Assembly (NCBI GenBank): GCA_028685185.1
Contig: JAQUEK010000002.1
Span: forward strand, 220,480-284,479
Direction: 5' to 3'
DNA length: 64,000 nt
From: Candidatus Altimarinota bacterium
GTDB taxonomy: Bacteria; Patescibacteriota; Gracilibacteria; BD1-5; UBA2023
Positions 1-11,884 of the stretch are shown piece by piece. Below the pieces are notes generated by a model, which was not told where the DNA came from, made no database searches, and saw only the letters and a list, made by a program, of their open reading frames with translations. Position numbers and translations under genes: made by a program. Position 1 is the first letter of the stretch. Each line of letters begins with the position of its first letter.

Positions 1-13
1 TAATTATTACCCT

Positions 14-904
14 ATGGTTTTAGAAAAAATAAAATCTACTAGCAATACTAAAGGTTTCACCTTAGTTGAGCTTATAGTTGTTATTACGATACTTGCGGTT
101 CTTGCTGCAATCGCATTTATATCTATTTGAAATGTTACTTGAAGTGCTAGAAACTCAAAAAGACAGAACGATCTTAGTTCTATCAGTACAGCAATAAGGA
201 ATAAGGTTGAAATAAACGGTATGTCTATCGAACAAGTAGTTAACACAGCAAATACAAATGTTACATTATCATGAAAGACTGCTGATTATACTTGAGATAC
301 TATCTATCCTGATGCATATGCAACATATTATATTGCTTGAAGGAATCTATCAACTGATACTGAATTGAAATATAAAGCAGGAGATGTGAATTATGATGCG
401 CTTTGAATAAAGTCAACAGAATTCCAAGATCCTAATGCTATTCCTTATGTAGTATGAGCTACTAAATTAGCTTGACAGGTATTCGAGCTTTGAGCTTCTC
501 TAGAATTGGATTGAAATAAGAAAGCGACTTACATAGTAGGTACTTATACTCCAAGAACATATCTATGAAGCTGAGTTACATTGACTTGAATGATTGACGG
601 TCTTCATAAGAAAATCACTATCCAAGATGAGCTTCAGATCTGAAAATTGAAAATATTGGATAATGTTGTAATCGGTACTACCAATGCTCAGATAACAAAC
701 ATCTCTTGAGACGGTAGGACAATAAGTTATTCTTGAAGTTATGCTACTGATTGAGAAAAAGCTATAACACTATGAAATTATAGCGGTTCACTTATTGATG
801 ATTCAAAATTAGAGCCAGCATGACTTATTAGATGAAACGATCTCTCTAAAAATTATTGTAATAAACCTGCTACAAGTGATAGTCAAGAATGTATTCCTTA
901 TTAA
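14..904 (+). CDS. Type IV pilin-like prepilin (GFTLVEL N-terminus)
   Basis: The 296-residue frame opens with a short basic leader ending in Gly, followed by the prepilin cleavage and helix motif GFTLVELIVVITILAVLAA at about residues 14-32. This is the class III signal of type IV pilins and type II pseudopilins, processed by prepilin peptidase PilD before assembly into a fibre. A short charged stretch with RNSKRQNDL follows, typical of PilA-like proteins of this group, and then an unrecognised Gly/Thr-rich C-terminal domain. About 20 in-frame TGA codons are read as Gly. A clear terminator follows. Anything upstream lies outside the window. The pilin class is certain from the N-terminus; major versus minor pilin cannot be decided. 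Confidence 0.88.
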
Positions 905-923
905 TATATAATCTTGCTTTCCA

Positions 924-957
924 TAAACCTCTCATTTCTGAGAGGTTTATTTTTTTT
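924..957 (+). terminator. Intrinsic terminator after the prepilin gene
   Basis: The arms AAACCTCT and AGAGGTTT enclose a short loop and are followed by a run of eight T. It sits 20 bases past the TAA of the prepilin gene. Confidence 0.85.
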
Positions 958-1025
958 AAATTCTTGAAATTTTTGAAAAAAGCTATAGAATCAATCAAAT
1001 ACCATATTTTATAATAAATTCTAAT

Positions 1026-1637
1026 ATGAGAACTCAGAAAAAGCCTATCAAAAACACTTTGATTCCTACAGTCATAGATAAGACTCCAGGCGGATGAGAA
1101 AGGGTTTATGACATATATTCACGCCTTTTGGAAGATAGGGTCATATTCCTATGAGATGCAATAGATAGTATGGTTGCGAATACTGTAATCGCTCAGCTTC
1201 TGTTTCTGGAAAAGCAGGATCCTAAATCCCCTATCACAATGTATGTGAATTCTCCAGGATGACATGTGACTGCAGGTCTTGCTATATATGACACTATGCA
1301 ATATATCTCTTGCGATGTGGTGACTGTCTGTGTATGAATGGCAGCGAGCATGTGATCTATAATCCTTGCTTGATGAACAAAATGAAAAAGATACTCTTTG
1401 CCGAATTCTGAAATAATGATACATCAGCCTCTAGGTTGAGCTGAATGACAAGCTACAGATATCAGGATTGCAGCAGAGCATATAATAAGGACTTGAAACA
1501 GATTATATTGAATATTGGCAAAACATACATGAAAAGATATCGCTCAGGTTGAAAAGGATTGTGACAGGGATAATTATATGACTGCAGAAGATGCTCTTGC
1601 ATACTGACTTATAGATAAGATCATCAACAATAAATAA
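1026..1637 (+). CDS. clpP: ATP-dependent Clp protease proteolytic subunit
   Basis: A 203-residue ClpP, the serine peptidase of the barrel-shaped ClpXP/ClpAP proteases that degrade unfolded and tagged cytoplasmic proteins. The catalytic triad is visible: Ser108 in GMAASMG, His133 in MIHQPLGG and Asp182 in CDRDNYM. The oxyanion-region motif normally reading NSPGGS here reads VNSPGGHV, with His replacing the usual Ser. Length is normal for the family. Many glycines, including those flanking the active Ser, are TGA codons. The stop TAA overlaps the next ATG by one base, so the small downstream gene is probably co-translated. No Clp ATPase is in the window. Confidence 0.97.
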
Positions 1638-1933
1638 TGACAGTTATAAATCTGAACAATTGAATCTCCGAGATATCAGAGGTTTTCTGACTAATTAAGG
1701 AAGTTGATACAGCTGAGAAAACAACTTGCATATACCGTGATAGGATATACAAGGTAATTGTAATTTATAGCGATGTCGATTCCGCTAAAAAATACATTCA
1801 GCAGATGAAAAATGAATGATTCAGATCAATCAGTTTATGATTATTACAAAAAACAATCTTTGATACAAAAGATCCGACATACAGGATACTTGAAATGCTT
1901 GATGAAGCTGAAAAAATGAAACGTTTCGCTTAA
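1637..1933 (+). CDS. Small protein of unknown function (98 aa)
   Basis: The ATG overlaps the clpP stop codon (TAATG), indicating translational coupling to clpP. The protein is 98 residues, mixed charged, with no signal peptide or membrane segment. The central part (IYRDRIYKVIVIYSDVDSAKKYI) looks like a compact alpha/beta fold and the C-terminus is a Lys/Glu-rich helix. I do not recognise a family. Coding is supported by the close packing, the TAA stop and TGA codons read as Gly. Confidence 0.7.
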
Positions 1934-1962
1934 AATATAAAATACATCTTACAAAAAAACAT

Positions 1963-3165
1963 ATGAACAAACAAGAACAGATAAAAAACCTGCTTGAAAA
2001 ATGAGTTTCAAGGATAATCGATAAGGAAAGCCTTGAGAAAAAACTTAATTCATGAAAAACCCTCAGGATAAAATTCTGAATAGATCCCACATGAACAACC
2101 ATCCATATCTGACATGCTGTGCCTATCCTTAAACTTAGGGCTTTTCAAGAGCTTTGACACCAGATAGTACTTATCATATGAGATTCTACAGCTCAAGTAT
2201 GAGATACTTCTGATAAAGATGCAGAAAGGCCGATGCTTCAGAGACAGGAGACATTGAAAAATGCTGAAGATTATCTGAATCAGATCTGAAAGATACTTGA
2301 TATTTCGAAGGTTGAAGTTCATTACAATAGCGAATGGATGGATTCCACAAGCTTCAATATGGTCTGAGAGATTGCGAAGAATTTCTCCGTAGCCGAATTA
2401 TTGGATAGGGATAATTTCTCAAAAAGATATAAGGCTTGAATAAGGATTTCCCTTCAGGAATTCCTATATCCTCTTATGCAAGGTTGGGATTCTGTGAAGG
2501 TTAAAGCTGATGTTGAAATCTGATGAAACGACCAATATTTCAATCTTCTTGCATGAAGGCCAATCCAAGAGGCATTCTGACAGGAAAAGCAAGATATAAT
2601 GACATTCAATCTGATAGAATGAACAGATTGAAGAAAGATGAGCAAAACATATAAGAATTTCATAGCTTTGAATGAGAAGCCTAATGATATGTTCGTTAAG
2701 ATCATGGAAGTGAATGATGATCTCGTGTTGAAATATTTCGAGCAATGCACCACTCTTACGCTTGAAGAAATCAAGGCATTTGAAAAAAGATTCGAATCAG
2801 GGGAAAATCCAAGGAATATAAAGCTTGATCTCGCTTATGAGATGGTCAGATTATATAATTGAGACAAAGCTGCAAAAGAAGCTAAGATATACTTTGAAAA
2901 GGTATTGAGCGAATGAATGGTTCCAGACGAAAAAGATATAGAAGTATTGGTTTTAGATCAGAATAGCTACTGAATAGTCCAGATCTTGAAAGAAGCTAAG
3001 ATATTCGCAACAACATGAGAAGCGAGAAATGCAGTTGAATGAGGTTGAGTGAAGATAAATGGCGAGATTATAAATGATTTGAAATACGAAATCATTCTTG
3101 ATTCCCAAAAAAAGACTTTGATTCAGGTATGAAAGAAGAAATTTAAGAATATCCTATCTAAATAG
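1963..3165 (+). CDS. tyrS: Tyrosyl-tRNA synthetase
   Basis: A 400-residue class I aminoacyl-tRNA synthetase that charges tRNA-Tyr. The HIGH signature is exact (residues 48-51) in the context IDPTGTTIHIGHAVP, and the second ATP-binding loop reads GRKMSKT near residues 224-229 in place of KMSKS. The tyrosine-pocket region GDSTAQVGDTSDKD and the anticodon-side GGNDQYFNLLAGR are present. The C-terminal about 60 residues (AKIFATTGEARNAVEGGGVKINGE) form an S4-like RNA-binding domain. The order matches the TyrS type with KFGIDPTG, common in CPR and Bacteroidetes. The downstream lspA ATG starts one base after the TAG stop, so they form an operon. Confidence 0.97.
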
Positions 3166-3166
3166 C

Positions 3167-3607
3167 ATGTATTTTTATATAACTTTATTATTATCGATAA
3201 TTATAGATTGGACTTCTAAGAGATTTATGGAGTCCTTTTTATTGAATTGAAATATAAGCTTGATCTGAGATTTTCTTAGCCTGAAATTGGTCAGAAACAC
3301 TTGAATAGCATTTTCTTTGCCGATAGAATGAGTTCCATTGAAGATAATGACAATCATACTGATTATTTCAATCTATTTCTATTATATGAAATATGAGAGC
3401 AAGAAAGATAATATGAAAGATATCTTATACGGATTGGTCTTATGATGAGCCATAGGAAACTGATTCGAAAGAGTGTTTCATTGAAGTGTTGTTGATTTCA
3501 TAAGTTTAAAATATTTTGCAATTTTCAATTTTGCTGATATATTTATAAACGTTTGAATCATACTATTAATTTTCTCATACCTCAAAAATGAATCTAGAAG
3601 AAACTAG
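3167..3607 (+). CDS. lspA: Lipoprotein signal peptidase (signal peptidase II)
   Basis: A 146-residue polytopic aspartyl protease that cleaves the signal peptide of diacylglyceryl-modified prolipoproteins at the membrane. Four hydrophobic segments are visible. The family motifs are present in order: LVRNTGIAFSLP, GGAIGNGFERVFHGSVVDFI and FNFADIFINVG. The last two carry the catalytic Asp pair, in VVDF and FNFAD. The usual DR before the catalytic loop is ER here. The start is the ATG just after the tyrS stop; the last 20 bases overlap the next gene. With lgt, about 1.3 kb downstream, it supplies two steps of lipoprotein maturation for the predicted lipoproteins in this window. Confidence 0.95.
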
Positions 3608-4340
3608 GGCAACAAATGAAGAGCTTCTTGGCCCACCGAAAGCTGACATGCTCATGGTCTGATTAAATGCAGTATGAAGCCTTATAGCTTGATTTGCATG
3701 ATGACTTATAATTCTTGTTTCCGTTTATTTCTTCTTATGAAAAACACAGGCATTCAGCTGAGTTTATCCTTATATATTTTCGCTTACCTGATTTTTCGCA
3801 GTGCTTTTCACATCAGGATTGAATCTGATAATGAATAGGCTTTTGAATCCTGATAAATACAAGAGAGGAATGATAACATTTGTTCAGGTTTTCATATTCT
3901 CTACATTCCTATATATTTTCCTGGCTCCATGATATCTGTATACTTCATATAATAATCAGGCGATGCTTATATATATCTTTACGATACATATCCTTGTCGG
4001 TATACTTTGAACATCTATTTTTTCTGAAGTATTATCCAATTATAGATATATACTTCTTGGATTGTATTGAAGCTTCATATGATTCTTCGTTTCAATACTG
4101 ATATCCATATTGATATTTCTGAATCTTACGAAATCCAACCAATCCCTATATATACTGATTTGAACGATAATCATAATAAATCTGACTATAAATACATGCA
4201 GAAGCTTATTCGAATATGTCTATTATATCATTTATAAGAACACGGATTTCGACCAGCTTTGAGATATATTCTACCAGATAGAGCAGGAAGAGAAGGAGAT
4301 AGCTGAAAATGCAAGAAAAAAACTGGAAAGATTCGAATAA
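3588..4340 (+). CDS. Polytopic membrane protein of unknown function
   Basis: A 250-residue protein whose ATG lies inside the end of lspA (20-base overlap). A short hydrophilic N-terminus (EETRATNEELLGPPKAD) is followed by about six hydrophobic segments and a charged coiled-coil tail (QIEQEEKEIAENARKKLERFE). No catalytic motif is recognisable. The architecture is similar to membrane proteins often annotated only as hypothetical in CPR genomes. The overlap suggests co-translation with lspA, so a role at the membrane is likely but not identifiable from the sequence. Confidence 0.85.
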
Positions 4341-4372
4341 TCGTTCCAATTATCTGATAACTTAAAATCCAA

Positions 4373-4915
4373 ATGAATAATATAGCAAGAAAAGTTCTTG
4401 AAACATATCTGAATGAAAAGAAGATCCTCAATACCGATGAACTATGATTAAGAGATCATGAAATGGCAAAGACAAAGGACTTATGCTTCGTAACCTTATA
4501 TAAGGATGGAAAAATAATCGCATCAAGCTGAAGAGTTAGCATAAAAAAACCTAATACTGCACAGGAGCTTATAGAAAACACTCTATTCTGCATAAAGGAT
4601 CCGAGATTCGCAGAATCCATAAAAAATCCGCTTGAAATCAAAAAAATCAATTTCAGGGTTGATATAATGTCAAACGAACAAAGAAAAGTCGTGACAAGCC
4701 TAGATGAGATCGACCCAAAGATTAATGGAATCATACTCATCAGCCAGAGCTTATGAAAAATATGAGTGATCCTTCCGAAAATAGCCAATCTTATATCTAC
4801 CTCAAAAGATCTGTTTTCACTTGTATGCAAAAAAGCTTGATTGGATGCAAAAGATCTGAAAGAAGAGGATTATGTGCTATATAAGATAGAATCCACAGTT
4901 TATTCAGATTTCTAA
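4373..4915 (+). CDS. AMMECR1-like domain protein
   Basis: A 180-residue protein with the course of the AMMECR1 domain: CFVTLYKDGKIIASSG near residue 40, then an ENTLFCIKDPRF segment, a beta strand INFRVDIMS, and the C-terminal ILPKIANL...KAGLDAKDLKEEDYVLYKIE. AMMECR1 domains are found alone or beside radical-SAM and Memo-like genes; their biochemical role is not settled. The usual LRGCIG motif reads IASSGR here, which departs from the conserved signature. It sits between two membrane genes with short spacers (32 and 4 bases), so it is probably co-transcribed with the lspA-lgt run. Confidence 0.75.
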
Positions 4916-4919
4916 AACC

Positions 4920-5669
4920 ATGTCAATTTTCTCTATAAATATCTTCTGAATCCATATCGCACCGACATATTATTGACTTGCATATGCACTAGGATTCATA
5001 CTTGGATACTATTTCCTAAGAAAGCTAAGATTCATAAAAGAAACGGAACTCGAAGATCTTATGATGTATGCTTTCTTTTGAGTCATATTAGGCTGAAGGT
5101 TCTGATATATACTTTTCTACAATCTGAGCTTCTATTTGACAACCCCTTCTGAAATCCTAAAATTCTGGAACTGATGAATGAGTTTTCATGGTTGAGTCAT
5201 ATGAGTAATCATTGCTATGATCATATTCTCAAAAAGATATAAAAAGGATTTCTTTGATATCTGAGATAATCTGGTCTGTGCATTGCCGATATGATTATTC
5301 TTATGAAGGATCTGAAATTATATCAATAAGGAACTGCTATGAATGCCTTATGAATGATTTTTAGCAGTATATAAGGGTTGAATATGATATTTCCCTTCCC
5401 CTCTGCTTGAAGCCTTTTTGGAATGAATAATTCTTTTTTTCCTTATCAATCATCTATATAAGAAAAGGAAACATAAATGAGAGATCTGATGATTTTTCCT
5501 TTTGTTCTATTGAATATTCAGGTTTTCTGTAGAATTCATAAGGCAGCCGGATCCTCAGCTTTGATATATATCATGATTCCTTACTATGTGACAGATATTG
5601 AGCATTCCTATGATAATAGCATGAGTTTATCTTGTATATTTCTTTAAATGATATCCAAATGAAAAATAA
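4920..5669 (+). CDS. lgt: Prolipoprotein diacylglyceryl transferase
   Basis: A 249-residue integral membrane enzyme that transfers diacylglycerol from phosphatidylglycerol to the lipobox Cys of prolipoproteins. Family motifs are present in order: GVILGGRFGYILFYN, GGMSFHGGVIG, LPIGLFLGRIGNYINKELLG and RFSVEFIRQPDPQLGYISG. The invariant Arg residues of GGRFGY, GRIGN and FIRQPD are all there. About seven membrane segments are predicted by eye. Most Gly residues in the signatures are TGA. The final 11 bases overlap the rhomboid gene. It works together with LspA upstream. Confidence 0.96.
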
Positions 5670-6198
5670 GACATTTTCAAACATATTGATAATCATAAGT
5701 GCGGCTGTGACTTTTGTTTCATTCATCTATCCTCAGATACTTGAATACTGAATGAATGATATGTATATTCAAAATAAGGATTATGTATGAATCGCTGTGC
5801 AGTTTCTGATGTATCAGTTCCTTCATTGATGAATACTTCATCTTCTTTCGAATTGACTTTTCCTTTATATTTTCTGAAATCAGGTCGAATCCATGATATG
5901 AACCAGAAGATATGTGATATTCTTCATATTAAGCACATTATTCATATGAATCTGCATCCTGCTTTTCACTTCATGAAATACTATCTGAATAAGCTGATTC
6001 GCTATGGCAATCTTAGGATATTATGCAATGGTATTGAAAAAGATAAATCATCCTGAATACAGATGAGCGATTTTTCTTCTCGCTATAAATATCTGAATAG
6101 GTTTCACATGAAACATAAGTTTGGTGTGACATCTGTTTTGAGCTATTTTCGGACTGTTGTTCTTTTATGGAAGCAGATTATACTTCAAAAAAATCTAG
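5659..6198 (+). CDS. Rhomboid-family intramembrane serine protease
   Basis: A 179-residue, six-segment membrane protein. The rhomboid signatures are present: the first-loop region MYQFLHGGILHLLSNGLFLYIFG, the GxSG active site as TIGISGFA with Ser112, and the catalytic His158 in VGHLFGAIFG. Rhomboids cleave transmembrane segments of substrate proteins within the membrane. The size corresponds to the minimal six-helix bacterial form with no extra domain. It overlaps lgt by 11 bases, so it is the last gene of the tyrS-lspA-lgt run, and ends two bases from the converging helicase gene. Substrates cannot be inferred. Confidence 0.93.
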
Positions 6199-6199
6199 A

Positions 6200-9100
6200 T
6201 TATTTCAAAATATCTTTCCAAAACCCGATGTCATTTATCTTCTGCCAAGCTTCAATGATCTCCTGTTTAACCCTTTCTATATCAAGAGAATTGAAATCCA
6301 ATATAATAAATGGATATTTTTGGTCCCTTCATTCTACGAATTCTATAGCAAGCGAACCTACTTCGTATTTTTTTGATAGATCTTTATCAAGATCAAACAT
6401 TATCTTATAGAATATCAGCTGACGGAAATATTTTCAATCGCCATTTTGGGTCAATCATTTTATTTCATTCGATGTTTTTGGCTTTCACGTCTTATAATCA
6501 GTCAGCATAACCTCCCTATCATTCATAAGATCTATCTTATCTATCTTTCAGGTAAGAGGTATATTCTCAAAAACTATATTTCTTGACCTGAAATTATATT
6601 CAAGTTCAAGAGGAAGATCCAACGCTCATTTATTATCATACCATCAATTGAGTCAATCTATTCATTTCTGTTTAAGCCTATCATGTTCCTCGGGAGACAA
6701 TATCTCTTTGGACAGAAGCCATACGAAAGTCCTTTCAAGATAATCCTTTTCAGGACTTACAAGATTTTTCTTATATTCCAGATAGAAATATTCCAAGGTC
6801 TTATGATAGACTTTTCAGAAAATGGTGAATTCATTATCTTTAAAAGGATATTTGAAGACAGTATCCCTAAGGAATAATCTAGGATCTTCGATTATCTTAT
6901 TCAAATCACTGGGAGAAAGCTTATAATTTCTAAGAAAATCCTTTATGAAAAACTCTTCCTTTGAATTCAGCAATTGAGTATTATTTTTTGATTTGAACTG
7001 ATTTCTTAAAATATCATCGGTATCTATCTCTCAAACCTGTTTGATAGGCAATTCCAATTCTTGAAGGAATTCAGACTGAAGCTTCGGTTTATTATCTATT
7101 CAAGCTGGCATTGAAAGGAAAAGCTTTCTTTTAGCCCTTGTGATCGCAACGAAGAAAAGCCTTCTTTCCTCCTGTAATCAATCCTCATCCGCGAGAGTTT
7201 CAGAAATCGATGATCATACGACTCAAAAAGGCAATTTTATAAGATCATTCACTCTTCTTCATCACCAATTTCCATGATATAATCAAGGTATGAAGACTAT
7301 TCAATATTCAAGTCACTTTGACTGATGGGCAGTCAATACTTGAATTCATGAATTATTCTCATTGATTATGTTTCTTGGGATTATCAGATTATATTTATAG
7401 TAATATCAGATTTTCTTGAAAAATGATTTGGAATCAATGTTCCTGTCTTTCTCCACCCAGTTCTTTATAATATTAAGCAAGGTGAAAAGATCTTCAACAT
7501 CTCAAAAATCTCAGACCTTTTCCATGATTTCAACAACCTTGAAATTCTCTATTATACACTTGAAGAAATTATAGAAATTTGAATTAAGCTCATTCTGACA
7601 ATAAAGTATGTTTCAGACAAATAATCTCAGGTTATCGATATCAGACAGCTTATTGAAATCAGAATCATCATCTGTTGTAAATAAAGGTTTCTGAATGGAT
7701 TCCTCTTTTATAATGGATTCCAGATATTCCGGATTTGATATAAGATCAAAGAGTTTGATTTTATCTTTTTTAGTGTAATTGAAATTGTTCAGCTTTTTAA
7801 GAAGGACAAGAACGTCTATATTTTCGACTTCAGAGAATTGGCTTCTTAATACATTTATAAGTTTCTCATCATCAAACGGATCAAAGCAGATATAGACAAG
7901 ATCCAAAATCAGATTAATATGTCTTGATTTCAAGATATTTGATTTCACCTTGCTTTCGACATTTATTCAACTTAGATGGAAAAAATCCGTCCATTCCTCA
8001 ACTTCTTTATTGGTCCTGGTTATTATGGCTATCTCATCATCAGGTATTCATTCTTTCCTGAATCCTTTTACAGTTTCCAGAATTATAGCCTTTTCCTCTA
8101 TATCATTCTTGATTCAAAGGTATATCGGCTCGATGTCTTCAGAAAGATTTGATTTCAGATTCTTCACTATTCATGGTATATAATTCGAAATTCTTGAAGA
8201 ATTGTTTGAAATGCTCTTTGAAGCCAAATCAAGGATATTTTGCGTTGATCTGTAATTTTCAGTGAGAACTACAAATTTCGTATTTTCATATTTTTTCGAA
8301 AAATTGAGCATATTTTCAAGATTCGCTCATTGGAAACGATATATGCTCTGATCATCATCTCAAACGGTCATTATATTCTTATCTTCTCATGCGCTCAATA
8401 TCAAATCGACTATTTCATTTTGAGCATTATTGGTATCTTGATATTCATCGACCATTATGAACTGATATTCAAGAGCATAATAATATCTGAGATTTTCATC
8501 TTCTTTAAATGCTTTCAAGACAAAATCAATCATATCCACAAAATCATACAGTCATTTCTCATTCAATATGCTTAGATATTGACCGTAGGCATCATTTAGT
8601 TCCAGAAGTTTTGAAATGTGTTTCTCTTGTGATAATCTTGTGTTTTCATATTTCTTCAGCTTTGGGTCTATGGAACATAATTCCTCCTCATAATCTTTCC
8701 TCTGTTTCTCTATTATTATCTTAAATTCACCTGGTGATATTCATTCCTGCTTCAGTTTATTGATCTTGTCGATTATTGCCCGTATATAGAAATACCTGTC
8801 ATAATCCGATTTTATCATCTTATAATCTGAGTTATCCAGAATCTGTTCAAAAATCTCTATCTTCTCCACATCATCTATAGGCTTTATAGCTCTGTATTGA
8901 AGGAATTTTTCAGGAAAAGCCAGAATCACATCATTACAGAAAGAATGTATAGTTGAAACCTTTATCTTATAGCTGTCAGATCATATGATATCAAAAAGCC
9001 TGTTTTTTATGGAAATGATTCAGGCTTCCGTGAATGTGGTTATAAGTATATTCCTCGGATCGATTCATGTCTTCAATATAATATTTGCTGCCCTGAGACT

Positions 9101-9229
9101 TAAGATCTGTGTCTTTCATGTTCCAGGACCTGCAACCACCATCAAGGGTCAATATATATTATCTACTGCATTTTTCTGCGCTTCATTAAGCCTTATATAT
9201 TCCTTTTCAAATTTTTCTGTGTTTATCAT
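6200..9229 (-). CDS. UvrD/Rep-family DNA helicase with C-terminal PD-(D/E)XK nuclease domain
   Basis: A 1009-residue superfamily 1A helicase. Near the N-terminus are the Q motif RLNEAQKNAV and Walker A VVAGPGTGKT (residues 34-40). Motif II is VDEYQDTN, followed by VGDDDQSIYRFQGA (motif III) and LTENYRST (motif IV). UvrD and PcrA usually have about 650-750 residues. The extra C-terminal 250 or so end in a RecB/Cas4-type nuclease motif, with KIDLMNDREVMLTDYKTGK supplying the Asp and Asp-x-Lys residues. It likely acts in recombinational repair, like AddA or RecB but on one chain; this is inferred from the domains. The start was set by the ATG before NTEKFEKEYIRLNEAQ. Confidence 0.93.
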
Positions 9230-9345
9230 CTATGTGTTTTTAATTATTTGCCTTTCATTATATTGAAATATTAAATATCTCAAATTTTGCGTAAATAAAA
9301 AAAATGTGATAATATTCAAATAAGTTAAAACATAACAAAATCACT

Positions 9346-10206
9346 ATGGCAGAAAAATTCAAAAAAAACCCTGATAAAGTAAATATAAAAACATCAGTTC
9401 AAGAATGATTATCTGATAATAAGAAAAGATTGGAAAAGGTTCTTATCTGAAATATAAAATGAGGTTGTGAAATAAAGGAAGATTATCTGTATTGCCTATG
9501 AATAAAACTTGATTTAAGGCTTGAATGAAAAAGCCTTGTTGATATGGCAGAACTGACTGGCAAAAAGATAAAAGAATGAGAAGCTGATGTTACAGAATTC
9601 GGAATCGAATTTGAAAATTTCTATAAGAAGGTTTCAGAAAGAATGAAACAAGTACACCAGAAAGCTTGAGTGGTTTTCCCTGAAAATGCAGATAAAAGCA
9701 TGGATAATTGAAAAAGGCTTGCAGAAACAGAAAGGAGGCTGAATCAAGAAATTCAGCGGATTTCATGAGATATGCTAATGCATTGCGGTGTATTCTTCTA
9801 TGAAAACAAGGATTTATATATCCTATGATACAATTGAATAAAGCTTGATTATGATATGCATGATGAACTCAAAGTTAAAGAAATTGCAAAAGAGCTAAGC
9901 GAGCTGATAAAGAAGAATCCTAGATTAAACCAAGATGATTTAGATAAATTTGCGAAAAAACTCAAAAATAAAGGAGAAAAGAAAATAAATAGGAAAAGTA
10001 AAACCGAATCAAAAATCATTAGGTGAGAATTTGCTGGTCAGGATATACATGATTTCAGCCCTATCATAACAAAAGATAAGATAAAGAAATATCCTGTTAA
10101 ACCCGCTCTTCATTCAAAAAGGGATCAGAAGAATCTTGATGTATTGGTGAGATGACTTACATTAGATAATATATGACCGAATCTTGATGAACTGACAAAA
10201 AATTAA
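9346..10206 (+). CDS. Unknown cytoplasmic protein (286 aa)
   Basis: A 286-residue hydrophilic protein that starts at ATG after an A-rich leader (AAAATCACTATGGC). No signal peptide or membrane segment is seen. The N-terminal half is strongly charged and helical (KRLAETERRLNQEIQRIS). A central stretch, DMLMHCGVFFYENKDLYILGYNGIKLDYDM, resembles a small alpha/beta element, and a Lys-rich linker leads to a Pro/His-containing tail. I recognise no family. It ends in a strong terminator and overlaps the converging small gene by 3 bases. Confidence 0.8.
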
Positions 10207-10391
10207 ACGATATCTCAAAGCAAGTCTTCAAATTCCTGACTTGCTTTTTTTTGTTCTTCAGCTTCAAATTCTCTTGCTCTTGCCGATATCTCATCAGCCT
10301 TGGCAAAATTTTCTCTAAGCTTCTTCAAATCTTTCTTCGATATGGGTTTCCTATAAGAACCTCATGCTGGAGTGAAATCTCAAAATCACAT
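10203..10391 (-). CDS. Small charged protein downstream of the sugar transferase (62 aa)
   Basis: A 62-residue frame beginning MGFGDFTPAGGSYRKPISKKDLKKLRE and continuing as a Glu/Ala/Lys-rich amphipathic helix. It is read in the same direction as the sugar transferase, 32 bases after its stop. Its last codons lie inside the terminator hairpin of the converging gene and its stop overlaps that gene's stop. The biased helical composition and the TGA=Gly codons in the first ten residues favour a real gene. No function is recognised. Confidence 0.6.
10217..10254 (+). terminator. Intrinsic terminator of the 286-aa gene, inside a converging gene
   Basis: A perfect 10-bp stem, AAAGCAAGTC and GACTTGCTTT, with an 11-base loop and a following run of T. 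It lies within the 3' coding end of the small minus-strand gene. Confidence 0.8.
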
Positions 10392-10423
10392 ATTTGTTAA
10401 ATTAAGTTTTAGAGAATTATATG

Positions 10424-11884
10424 CTATCTTTTTATAATTGCAAAGATCGTTTTCAATAATATCTTGAAATCCAAAACAAGGCTCCAATTCTCGATATAGA
10501 AAATATCAAGATTAACCTCATCATCAAAATCATTATTATCCCTTCAATTCACCTGAGCCATTCAAGTGATTCATGGTTTTATGGTCAATACTCTTTTTTG
10601 GTGTTCTTTATAAAGATCCACTTCCCTTGGCTGATGCGGTCTCGGTCAGACCAAAGACATGTTTCATACAAAAACATTGAAAAGCTGTGGCAGCTCATCT
10701 ATGGAAAACCTTTCTATCAGGCTTCAGATCTTTGTTTTTCTGGGATCGTTCTTAATCTTGTACAAGGCTCAATTCCTTGTGCTGCTTTTTTCAATAAGCT
10801 CTTTTTCTAGCTTTATCGCAGAATCCTTTTCCGGATTTATTCAGTATGATTCTTTTGTGCAGAATTCCCATTTCATATATCTGAATTTGAAGCAATCGAA
10901 CAATCTTCAATTGATTCAAACCCTTTTATTCCTGTAAATCACAGGTCAATCAGGATCTTCGATCTTAATCAATAATCAGACAAAAATAAAAAGCGGAGAT
11001 AGAATAAGAATTCACATGAAACTGGAAAAAATATCGAAAGTTCGCTTTATAACCCTTCCCCATGGTGTCAATCAAATGCTTTTTATTTCAATTATCGGGA
11101 TTTTTCATAGGAACAATGTTTCTGTATTATTTTTTATCAGATCGAAAGTGTTGGCAAGATATTTGTATCTTATTCAATATATCCTTGAATATTCAAATAT
11201 CTCCTCAATCTGTTTAGTTGAAAAGTCGCTGTTGATATAATAGATTTCATCCAAACCTCATCTCTTTATGAGATTCTTCAGATCCTTGAAATCTCAAAGA
11301 TATGGGACTTCCATATCTTTTATGCAATCTTTATTTATATATCAAACCAAGTCATAATAGAAATTTCTCTTGATCTCATTTATTATCTCAAGCTCATTTG
11401 TCTTGGTTATAAGGATAACCTTGTATCTTTCAACGGTTCATCTTTTCAAAAGATTCTCTATCACCTTATTTATCAGAAATCTTTCTATGATGATGAATAC
11501 AAAAGATATCAGAAGCGAGAAGAATATTATAAGCCTCGGTATCTCAGTGCTGTAAACATATCCGTTTGCCAGATAAAGGATCGCTATATAGAATATGAAC
11601 CAGATTGATAGGCACTTTATTATATCAAAGAATTCCTTGACCTTTGAATTTGATATCTTTATCTTATATAATCATGAGAAAATGAATACAAGAATGAAAA
11701 CGAAGCTTCAGAACAATGCGAATTCTATAAGATTCTCTGTTGCGATGGTTTTGATGGGAAGATGGACCCTAGGTATAAGATCGGTTACAAGCCTTATTGA
11801 TCTTGCTATAAAAAAAGAGAAGAAAACTATAAGGAATTCCACCGGCAATCTCAATGTTCAGAATATTATCTCGTATCTTTTCAT
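10424..11884 (-). CDS. Polyprenyl-phosphate sugar phosphotransferase (initiating exopolysaccharide glycosyltransferase)
   Basis: A 486-residue WcaJ/WbaP-type enzyme that transfers a sugar-1-phosphate from a nucleotide sugar to undecaprenyl phosphate, the first step of capsule or exopolysaccharide unit assembly. The N-terminal half has four or five membrane segments and a soluble CoA-binding-like domain. A further membrane segment (MGILILSPLFIFVGLLIKI) precedes the bacterial sugar transferase domain with PVIYRNKRVG, FSIDELPQLFNVFVGNMSLVG, PRPHQPREVDLY and KPGITGMAQVNGRD. All family hallmarks are present. It stands apart from the glycosyltransferase locus at 34-45 kb but could prime the same polymer; that link is inference. 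Confidence 0.93.

Noticed and set aside
3175..3357. A 60-codon minus-strand frame with a P-loop-like FNGTHSIGKENAI.
   Set aside because: The plus strand here is the N-terminal half of lspA with the conserved RNTGIAF motif; the P-loop likeness is accidental.
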